In this document: positions 13,985 to 19,247 of the stretch, piece after piece
Layout: every line of letters begins with the position of its first letter
Position numbering within the stretch: position 1 is the first letter of the stretch
Origin: Balneolia bacterium
GTDB lineage: Bacteria; Bacteroidota; Rhodothermia; Balneolales; Cyclonatronaceae
Assembly (NCBI GenBank): GCA_003567135.1
Contig: PXAI01000395.1
Span: 1-19,247, forward strand
Reading direction: 5' to 3'
DNA length: 19,247 nucleotides
Made by a program: the position numbers and the translations under genes
The notes under the pieces: model-generated
The model's input: the letters and a program-made list of their open reading frames with translations, nothing else
The model's database searches: none
Told to the model about the DNA's origin: nothing

Positions 13985-15328
13985 TCACCCATCCGGCCAG
14001 GCAATGGCCATCGGAACGGGATAGATCAACCGATCATTACCGAAATATGCATAAACGTATATAAACCCAATAGCGCGTACCGGATGACTTAAAGGATAGA
14101 TGATGAACTCCTGCTTACCTCCACCAATGGAATTTATGGGTCCTGAGACCCCTCTGTGTGGGAATATTTCTGTTGGTTCAGAATACCCAAACAAGTTCCA
14201 GGTGCCGGGTTCTGCAGGCCCGAAACTACCAGCGGCGCCTCCGGGATGTTTAACCTCTATTTCAAACCTCCAGGTATTTCGGACATTGCTCATAACGTGT
14301 GCTGTATTATTTCCGGTTCTGACGGTTAAAATCAACCCGCTATCTTCGTCTACAGTAGTATGGTGCGGGAGATACAAGTGATCCATGACCAAGAGGTATT
14401 TTTCAGCTTTTTCACTTCCATTTTGTTTCGCACTTCTGAATATGTTCCTGGCCTGGCTTTCACTTTGCCGAAGCCCGCCCACACCGAAATAATACATTTC
14501 ACCAAGGGCAACCTGAGCCTCTGTATTTCCATTATCTGCCGCAATCTGATAATATTTTCTGGCTTCAGTCCAGTTATGATTCCGGCCTTTTCCGAAATCA
14601 TAAATTAGCGCTAATCTGAAAGCTGCTATGGGATGGCCGTTTAGTTCAACTGCCCGCCTGTAGTTATTTGCAGCTTTGTTGAAGCTTTGCCTTTCTCCAC
14701 GGCTAAATTCGTAAACATATCCTAAACCGTAATATCCTGATGGATAACCTCCTTCAGCACTTATTGTCAAATACTCGTAAGCGATATCAAAGTCATATGC
14801 TCTTATCAGCCAACCCGCTGCATAGGCCGCTATCGGATATCCGCTGTTAAATACAGCTTTTTCATACCAGTAAATAGCTGCTTCTTCACTTTTGGGTTCA
14901 CCAAAGCCATGTTCAAATATATATCCAAGTAAATAGCTGGCGTGGTCATTACCACTTGATGCTAAATCCATCAGTTCGTCATGAATTCCATTTACTATGT
15001 CTGTGGCAAAACTCCTGTCCTGCCGGACGATCGTTCCTGACCAATACTGTTTGGCAAGCTCGCCTTCCGCAACAACGTTCCCCATAGAGGCGGCTGTTTT
15101 TAGCAAATCCATAATTTTCGGATCATTACTAAACTCCCAGTAAAACATTTGAATAGCCCGTGCAAGGTGATCGCTGCCATCGTTTTTGAGCTCCACGTTT
15201 TCTGAATATGATGTTTCAGTGAAACTGCTTTGCTGATTGTTTTCTGATGTTTTCGAATCAAATGAAGTTGTGAAGCTTCCTGAAGCTAATAATCCGAAAA
15301 TAAGGAAAGCGGTAATTGAAGGGTTCAT
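13985..15328 (-). CDS. Secreted Sel1-repeat protein with uncharacterised C-terminal beta domain
   Basis: The ATG at 15328 gives 447 residues; a GTG at 15337 would add three. Residues 1-22 are a hydrophobic, lipobox-less export signal that lacks the usual basic residue. A low-complexity Ser/Thr/Asn stretch (about 23-50) follows, then helical repeats of the Sel1 type (about 80-305) with recurring A-x-x-x-L-G-x-x-Y-x-x-G and K-A-A-x-x-G elements: HASYLLGYIFEHGFGE, SGYYGLGYVYEF, AAFRLALIYDFGKG and AQVALGEMYYFGVG. Residues about 320-447 are strand-rich, with several Gly/Pro turns, and match nothing I recognise. Sel1 repeats are protein-interaction scaffolds. A perfect AGTAT/ATACT dyad (15369-15383) containing a TATACT -10-like box on the minus strand lies 41-55 nt upstream of the start. 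Confidence 0.8.
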   Translation of the reverse strand: MNPSITAFLIFGLLASGSFTTSFDSKTSENNQQSSFTETSYSENVELKNDGSDHLARAIQMFYWEFSNDPKIMDLLKTAASMGNVVAEGELAKQYWSGTIVRQDRSFATDIVNGIHDELMDLASSGNDHASYLLGYIFEHGFGEPKSEEAAIYWYEKAVFNSGYPIAAYAAGWLIRAYDFDIAYEYLTISAEGGYPSGYYGLGYVYEFSRGERQSFNKAANNYRRAVELNGHPIAAFRLALIYDFGKGRNHNWTEARKYYQIAADNGNTEAQVALGEMYYFGVGGLRQSESQARNIFRSAKQNGSEKAEKYLLVMDHLYLPHHTTVDEDSGLILTVRTGNNTAHVMSNVRNTWRFEIEVKHPGGAAGSFGPAEPGTWNLFGYSEPTEIFPHRGVSGPINSIGGGKQEFIIYPLSHPVRAIGFIYVYAYFGNDRLIYPVPMAIAWPDG

Positions 15329-15628
15329 AAGTGTCACGCTGTTTGGATTGCGGTTTAGCTGTATAAGGAGTATAAAAGATACTGCGTGATCTAAATATCA
15401 GAATCGAAAAATCATTTGGGAGCAATTTGTCTCAAGTCCGTAAATCTGTGCACAGGCATGTACATTGTAGTTAACCTCATTAAGAATATGAAGTATATAA
15501 ATGTAAAATCAAAGTAACGACAGACTAAAGAGACAATGCTGCAGAAACCCCGGATTTCCGAAAAATATTCTGATTTAAAAACTGGTTTTCTTTGCCAATT
15601 AATGAAGAAATCCGGCCATTTCATGGAT

Positions 15629-15658
15629 TGTAGGTACAGGTCATGCCCTGCACCTACA
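15629..15658. repeat. 30-bp imperfect palindrome (GTAGGT...ACCTAC)
   Basis: The arms pair at 12 of 14 positions: TGTAGGT against ACCTACA at the outside, then CAGG against CCTG, with a minimal loop. The sequence is similar in style to the GTAGGGGC...GCCCCTAC palindromes scattered through many bacterial genomes. No U-tract follows on either strand, so a dispersed repeat is preferred over an intrinsic terminator for gdhA. Confidence 0.55.
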
Positions 15659-15738
15659 GTGCTGATATTAATTAATCTATGCCAGTTACTTTGCCACCGC
15701 ATCCGCAAAAAAGATAGCGACGCCTTTGTGCCAAGAAA

Positions 15739-15770
15739 TCTTCAAATCGTCAAATTATCAAATCTTCAAA
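15739..15770. repeat. 8-bp tandem repeat (TCNTCAAA)4
   Basis: Four contiguous units: TCTTCAAA, TCGTCAAA, TTATCAAA, TCTTCAAA. It sits 12 bp from the gdhA stop codon. Similar CAAATC-type arrays are familiar from Bacteroidota gaps. Confidence 0.8.
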
Positions 15771-15782
15771 TCCCCCCAATCT

Positions 15783-17132
15783 CTAAACCACGCCCTGCGC
15801 CTTCATCGCTTCGGCAACGCGGATGAATCCGCCGATGTTGGCACCTTTGGTGTAGTTTATGGCTCCGTTATCTTCGCCACCGTACTTTTCACAAATACCG
15901 TGAATGCTCTTCATGATCTCCTTCAGGCGTTTATCCACATCCTCAAACGACCACGACTGGCGCTGGGAGTTTTGTGCCATTTCAAGGCCTGAAACCGCAA
16001 CTCCGCCGGCGTTCGACGCTTTACCCGGAGCATAAGCCACGCCTTTTTCCTTGAAAACCCGCACGGCTTTGTCGGTACACGGCATGTTGGCCCCCTCAAC
16101 CACAATCCGGGTTCCGTTTTTGGCGAGTTCTTTGGCATCTTTATCATCCAGCTCGTTTTGGGTGGCGCATGGTGCGGCAATATCACACGCTACACTCCAC
16201 GGACGCCCCTCATTAAAAGGTACGTCGTACTTTTCGGCGTACTCTTTGATACGGCCCTGACGCTCATTTTTAAGATCAATCACAAATGCGAGCTTTTCTT
16301 CGTCAATGCCGTCTTTATCGTAAATAAATCCGTCTGAGTCGGACAGCGTTACCACTTTTGCTCCCATCTGGATCGCTTTTTCGCAGGTGTACTGCGCCAC
16401 GTTGCCCGAACCGGAAATGGCCACGGTTTTGCCTTCGGCGCTGTCATCCAAAGCTTTGAGCATATAATCGGCGAAGTACATGGTGCCGTATCCGGTGGAC
16501 TGGGTGCGAACGAGGCTTCCGCCGTAGGAGAGGCCTTTTCCAGTCAAAATCCCCGAAAAACTTCCGGTAAGGCGTTTGTACTGTCCGTACAGATATCCGA
16601 TTTCTTTTCCGCCAACGCCGATGTCACCGGCCGGGATATCCGTATCCGCGCCGATGTAATGGTGGAGTTCACTCATAAAACTCTGACAGAACCGCATGAT
16701 CTCGTCATCAGATTTTCCCTTGGGATTAAAATCTGATCCCCCTTTTGCTCCGCCCAGCGTGAGTCCGGTAAGGCTGTTTTTGAAAACCTGCTCAAAACCG
16801 AGGAACTTCAGAATACTCAGGTTCACGCTTGGATGAAATCTCAGCCCGCCTTTGAAGGGTCCGAGGCAGCTGTTGAACTGAACCCGGTAGCCACGATTTA
16901 CGTGAACATGTCCCTTGTCATCCTGCCACGGTACGCGAAACGTGATCACCTGCTCGGGCTCAACCAGCCGCTCAAGCAATCCTGTTATGTGATAATCTTT
17001 GTTTTCCCTCACGTACGGAATAACCCATTCCATCACCTCATGCACGGCCTGCGAAAATTCGGGCTGATCAGGATCACGGTCGGATACGTAATCCATGAAA
17101 TCATCCAGGCTGATCTTATCGTAGTCTTTCAT
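15783..17132 (-). CDS. gdhA: NADP-type hexameric glutamate dehydrogenase
   Basis: A 449-residue cytosolic enzyme (E. coli GdhA has 447) for reductive amination of 2-oxoglutarate to glutamate, or the reverse. Seen: GPFKGGLRFHPSV with substrate-binding Lys94, GGAKGG with catalytic Lys130, PAGDIGVGG with Asp170, and the Rossmann loop GSGNVA (241-246) followed by SDSDG (264-268) after the second strand. The overall similarity to small hexameric GDHs and this SDS-type segment favour NADP(H), so an assimilatory role is likely. The cofactor call is inference. The ATG at 17132 lacks a Shine-Dalgarno sequence. A strong inverted repeat with promoter-like hexamers precedes it (17150-17190). It is the last gene of a minus-strand run, but its own promoter is likely. 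Confidence 0.96.
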   Translation of the reverse strand: MKDYDKISLDDFMDYVSDRDPDQPEFSQAVHEVMEWVIPYVRENKDYHITGLLERLVEPEQVITFRVPWQDDKGHVHVNRGYRVQFNSCLGPFKGGLRFHPSVNLSILKFLGFEQVFKNSLTGLTLGGAKGGSDFNPKGKSDDEIMRFCQSFMSELHHYIGADTDIPAGDIGVGGKEIGYLYGQYKRLTGSFSGILTGKGLSYGGSLVRTQSTGYGTMYFADYMLKALDDSAEGKTVAISGSGNVAQYTCEKAIQMGAKVVTLSDSDGFIYDKDGIDEEKLAFVIDLKNERQGRIKEYAEKYDVPFNEGRPWSVACDIAAPCATQNELDDKDAKELAKNGTRIVVEGANMPCTDKAVRVFKEKGVAYAPGKASNAGGVAVSGLEMAQNSQRQSWSFEDVDKRLKEIMKSIHGICEKYGGEDNGAINYTKGANIGGFIRVAEAMKAQGVV

Positions 17133-17149
17133 AGCTTTGAATCAATAAA

Positions 17150-17190
17150 TTAATAGTCGTTTCAGAATAAGAAAATCAATTATTCTGAAA
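17150..17190 (-). promoter_or_regulatory. gdhA promoter candidate with 11-bp perfect inverted repeat
   Basis: TTTCAGAATAA (17160-17170) and TTATTCTGAAA (17180-17190) form a perfect 11-bp dyad with a 9-bp centre. On the minus strand the centre contains TTGATT (17174-17179), and TATTAA lies 18 bp downstream (17150-17155), 17 nt from the gdhA ATG. A dyad overlapping the -35 box would suit a repressor or activator of ammonium assimilation. Alternatively it is a hairpin after the upstream gene, but no U-tract follows. Confidence 0.5.
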
Positions 17191-17205
17191 TGTGGAAGCG
17201 GGATT

Positions 17206-17451
17206 TTACTTCTGTTTCTTTTCCTCCGATGCTTCCGGAAAATCGCGATAGCTGAACTCCTCATCTTCCTTCAGATCGCGGGTGTCGTATTTGCGATCGG
17301 TTACCACTACGTAAACCCAGTAAATCAGTACGATGGGTGAGATCATCAGCATCCCAACAATAACCGGCGCGGATGCTCCGGTGAAATACATCACCGCGTA
17401 AAACAGAAAATAAAGCGTGGTAAGAATGGTGACTAAAACGGGCTTTGACAT
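17206..17451 (-). CDS. Small two-TM membrane protein of unknown function
   Basis: The ATG at 17451 gives 81 residues beginning MSKPVLVTIL. The longer frame from 17487 would put IHFKI-type residues before this and would read through the dyad at 17479-17492, so it is less likely. Two hydrophobic helices (about 4-24 and 28-50) are followed by a strongly charged tail of about 30 residues (KEDEEF, EASEEKKQK). I do not recognise the family. It lies between the GNAT gene and gdhA on the same strand, 73 nt before gdhA, with a dyad like the gdhA one upstream. A link to nitrogen metabolism would be a guess. Confidence 0.65.
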   Translation of the reverse strand: MSKPVLVTILTTLYFLFYAVMYFTGASAPVIVGMLMISPIVLIYWVYVVVTDRKYDTRDLKEDEEFSYRDFPEASEEKKQK

Positions 17452-17456
17452 AATAC

Positions 17457-17492
17457 TTAATATTTTAAAGTGAATGCGCAGAATCAATTCTG
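17457..17492 (-). promoter_or_regulatory. CAGAAT/ATTCTG dyad upstream of the small membrane protein
   Basis: CAGAAT (17479-17484) and ATTCTG (17487-17492) form a 6-bp perfect dyad with a 2-bp centre. On the minus strand it contains TTGATT (17482-17487), with TATTAA 19 bp downstream (17457-17462). The dyad edge is 27 nt from the ATG, the same distance as the outer edge of the gdhA dyad. It shares the CAGAAT half-site and the central TTGATT with that site. Confidence 0.4.
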
Positions 17493-17508
17493 ATCCGCCG
17501 CTTCGTAA

Positions 17509-18003
17509 TTATTTATTGGCTTCTGAACCGGAAAACTCCAAAGTCCAGAACAGCATTTCCGGTTCGCCGGGCATATATCCGGCTCTTTTATATAGGGATT
17601 TTGCAGGATTATCATCACGCACCTCAAGCGTAACTTTAACGCAGCCCCTGCGGCGCGCCTGATTCTCAACCTCTTCAAGCAGCCGGCGCCCGATCCCTTT
17701 TCCTCTGTGATCAGGATGTACAGCAATATCATGAATATTGACCAGCCGGCGCGCTTTGAACGTGGAAAATCCCTCAAAACAGTTTACCACGCCAACGGCC
17801 TGATCACCGGAATAGGCAAGCAGAGAAAAGGCAGTGGGCATTTCCCGGAGACTGGGTACGATTTGCAGCCTCACATTTTCATCAAGAGCCGCGTTCTGGC
17901 CCATTGGGTCACGGCTGTACAGATCGAGAAGTTCAACGATATCGGATGCGTGCTGTTTATTTGAGTAATCCGCAAGTGTGACGGTAATTTCTGAAGATGC
18001 CAT
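17509..18003 (-). CDS. GNAT-family N-acetyltransferase
   Basis: The ATG at 18003 gives 164 residues. A start at 18042 would overlap the upstream gene by 35 nt, whereas 18003 leaves 4 nt after that gene's stop, as expected for translational coupling. Seen: the acetyl-CoA-binding motif A strand-loop HDIAVHPDHRGKGIGRRLLE, with RGKGIG at 100-105, and motif B VTLEVRDDNPAKSLYKRAGY with Asn132 and Tyr138, the usual general acid position. Length and layout are standard for GNATs such as RimI-like or small-molecule acetyltransferases. The acceptor substrate cannot be predicted. It is coupled to a Rof-like gene, so a role related to RNA or protein modification is possible but unproven. Confidence 0.87.
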   Translation of the reverse strand: MASSEITVTLADYSNKQHASDIVELLDLYSRDPMGQNAALDENVRLQIVPSLREMPTAFSLLAYSGDQAVGVVNCFEGFSTFKARRLVNIHDIAVHPDHRGKGIGRRLLEEVENQARRRGCVKVTLEVRDDNPAKSLYKRAGYMPGEPEMLFWTLEFSGSEANK

Positions 18004-18007
18004 ACGA

Positions 18008-18268
18008 TTACGGATTTGATCCGGTCGAGCCGGCAGTGCCAACCCACGTTTCGTTGATGAGCTTAAGGCGATCCAGCCTCACTTCCGTGCCGTCATCCAG
18101 CTTCAGGAATTCTTCGCCTGATCGTGCGAAAACGTCGCGAATTTTACTGCGTACTTCTTTTCGGTTTCCGGTTTCATCATCGTAAACCAGGTAACACGTC
18201 TCGCCCATCACCGCGATGGACTCAAGAATATCGTGATAGCGACAGGAAATAGGTTTGTAGTCGGTCAA
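18008..18268 (-). CDS. rof: Rof-family Rho-binding antiterminator
   Basis: An 86-residue protein resembling E. coli Rof (YaeO), an Sm-like small barrel that binds Rho and inhibits Rho-dependent termination. Matching elements are YKPISCRYHDILE near the N terminus (E. coli has YQPINCDDYDNLE), a central strand run, and EEFLKLDDGTEVRLDRL (52-68). The frame has no ATG before codon 21, which lies inside the domain, and the upstream codons offer no ATG or GTG. Translation therefore probably starts at the TTG at 18268, which may keep expression low. The stop lies 4 nt before the GNAT ATG. RNase D lies upstream on the same strand, 62 nt away. Homology is recognised by eye on a short protein. Confidence 0.75.
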   Translation of the reverse strand: MTDYKPISCRYHDILESIAVMGETCYLVYDDETGNRKEVRSKIRDVFARSGEEFLKLDDGTEVRLDRLKLINETWVGTAGSTGSNP

Positions 18269-18300
18269 ATCAGCAGCCCCAACCTCAGTGAAAATTTTCT

Positions 18301-18330
18301 TCCCTGACTTAAAATAACGTTTTTCAGGGA
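18301..18330 (-). terminator. Hairpin directly after the RNase D stop
   Basis: TCCCTGA (18301-18307) pairs with TCAGGGA (18324-18330), with an inner AAAA/TTTT pairing, immediately after the TAA of the RNase D gene. On the minus strand no clean U-tract follows (AGAAAATTTTC), so it may attenuate or protect RNA rather than terminate transcription. Read-through to rof is likely. Confidence 0.4.
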
Positions 18331-19247
18331 TTATTCGCTAAAAATCACGTCCGGATTTGTTTCCAGCTTCAGTTTTTCAGCGTAGTCCAGAAGGATGTCT
18401 CGTTTGTAGTCTGGCAGCGCATCCGCTCCGCCGGCAACAAAATCGCCAATGGTACGATTAGGAAAAATGAATGCCGCCGTTTCTTCGCCGTAGTCTTTGC
18501 CAAACTCACGTTTTATGGGTTTGAAAAGGCGATTCTTGACCCGATCCTGACGCTTCTTAAATGCCCGGATTTTCGCCATTTCCTCAGGCGATGGCGACTT
18601 GTCGGCGCGATCGGTTTTGGATAGCCCGAGATCATCTGCTTCAGCCTCAGCCCTGCTCCGGATATTCCGCAGCTGATGCAGTGCTTCCCCGTTTGACACT
18701 TTCGGATGCATGCCTCCCTTCGAAACTTTTTTCCCCTTTGTCACATCCACCATAACAGATTTTTCGATCGCCTGATAGGCCGGACGGTTTATTTTCTCGG
18801 CAAGCTGTTCGCGATACCGCGCCATCTCTTTGAAAATATGCCATTCGTACTCAGAAAGACCCTTTTTGTCCTTTTCGCGAATCGGATCATTCTCGGAAGC
18901 ATCCGCATAATTCATCTCATCATATGTGCGGTTTTCCTCTTCAATCCACGGCATAACATTTTTTTCGCGCGCAATGTCATACACAGCATCACGCATTTCA
19001 AAGAGAAATTCGACATCCCGCACCGCATAAAGTTTCTGCTCTTTCGTGAGCGGCCGGCGAAACCAGTTGCTCTGCTGGCTCGATTTATCAGGCTCAATCC
19101 CCAGTAATTGTTCGGCCAGTTTTTCAAGCGACATCGGGGGATAATTGATGAGCCGCATTGCCAGCGAAAGATCGTGCACGTTTTTTGGGAAACATCCCAG
19201 CGAATGAAGCAGGCGGATATCCTCGCCAAAGGCAAATGTAATTACCG
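18331..19247 (-). CDS. rnd: Ribonuclease D, 3' part (N terminus outside the window)
   Basis: The frame is open to the window edge. 304 residues are visible; the GTG at 19177-19179 that could be taken as a start is an internal valine, because the reading continues in family-like sequence upstream. RNase D is a DEDDy 3'-5' exoribonuclease for tRNA and stable-RNA 3' ends. Seen from the edge: GEDIRLLHSLG with the Exo II Asp9, FPKNVHDLSLA, DKSSQQSNWFRRPLTKEQ, and Exo III Tyr73-x3-Asp77 in YAVRDVEFL. The first catalytic motif (DxE) lies outside the window. HRDC-like helices follow (LSEYEWHIFKEMARYREQLA and, near the end, FPNRTIGDFVAGG). It is upstream of rof and GNAT on the same strand. Confidence 0.88.
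   Translation of the reverse strand, partial: VITFAFGEDIRLLHSLGCFPKNVHDLSLAMRLINYPPMSLEKLAEQLLGIEPDKSSQQSNWFRRPLTKEQKLYAVRDVEFLFEMRDAVYDIAREKNVMPWIEEENRTYDEMNYADASENDPIREKDKKGLSEYEWHIFKEMARYREQLAEKINRPAYQAIEKSVMVDVTKGKKVSKGGMHPKVSNGEALHQLRNIRSRAEAEADDLGLSKTDRADKSPSPEEMAKIRAFKKRQDRVKNRLFKPIKREFGKDYGEETAAFIFPNRTIGDFVAGGADALPDYKRDILLDYAEKLKLETNPDVIFSE

Larger units (their letters stand above)
15338..15782. other. Gap between gdhA and the Sel1-repeat gene
   Basis: No gene is supported. It holds the upstream region of the Sel1-repeat gene at its left end, a 30-bp palindrome (15629-15658) and an 8-bp tandem array (15739-15770) just after the gdhA stop. I see nothing else distinct in it. Confidence 0.5.

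Noticed and set aside
13935..13990. GTGAAA/TTTCAC hairpin between the convergent ATPase and Sel1-repeat genes
   Set aside because: Only six pairs and no clean T-tract downstream on either strand; it overlaps the Sel1 stop codon. Not strong enough to call a terminator.
15412..15708. 98-codon minus-strand frame between gdhA and the Sel1-repeat gene
   Set aside because: It crosses the 30-bp palindrome, shows no recognisable domain or composition of a real protein, and lacks a convincing start.
1..19247. CRISPR array, tRNA, rRNA or riboswitch
   Set aside because: No regularly spaced direct repeats of CRISPR size, no cloverleaf or CCA-ending tRNA, and no recognised aptamer core was seen on either strand.

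Overview
The window looks like a chromosomal segment from a Bacteroidota/Rhodothermota-type bacterium; a Balneolales relative is my best guess, but there is no rRNA or marker gene to settle it. The grounds are moderate G+C housekeeping genes, start codons mostly without a Shine-Dalgarno sequence, and gaps filled with the 7-8 bp tandem repeats and degraded dispersed repeats that I associate with that phylum. The gene families themselves are widespread.

Layout. 1-1973: the 3' end of an unknown gene, a YfcC-family carrier, and a small secreted NTF2-like protein. 2019-3997: an AT-rich type II restriction-modification island. It pairs an Eco47II/Sau96I-like endonuclease (+) with a convergent C5-cytosine methyltransferase (-) that carries an N-terminal MerR-like helix-turn-helix; the two genes overlap by 25 nt at their 3' ends. 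4100-5233: a YdjM-type membrane hydrolase with a possible leaderless promoter. 5234-5646: a repeat-rich gap. 5647-9434: ppc and dapA. 9596-12106: a secreted M14 zinc carboxypeptidase. 12107-12749: a second repeat-rich gap, holding another copy of the 5.2 kb repeat, a 168-bp MITE-like element and tandem dyads. 12750-13934: a DUF4143-type ATPase. 13985-15328 (-): a secreted Sel1-repeat protein. 15783-17132 (-): gdhA. 17206-19247 (-): a two-TM small protein, a GNAT acetyltransferase, a Rof-like antiterminator and the 3' part of RNase D.

How the genes fit together. PEP carboxylase supplies oxaloacetate, and so aspartate; DapA commits aspartate semialdehyde to lysine and diaminopimelate; GdhA makes the glutamate used as amino donor. 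This is a loose C/N assimilation grouping, not one operon. The extracellular peptidase and the YfcC carrier suggest use of peptides or organic acids. RNase D and Rof are both RNA-metabolism proteins in one unidirectional run. The R-M pair and the ATPase are the accessory elements, and both lie close to repeats or compositional breaks.

I did not find an obviously new multigene system. The best leads are regulatory or mobile-DNA signals: the MITE-like inverted repeat; two matching dyads upstream of gdhA and its neighbour; the HTH-fused methyltransferase with a dyad at its own start; tandem dyads before the ATPase; and the repeat that begins at a stop codon in two places. No RNA genes or CRISPR arrays were seen.
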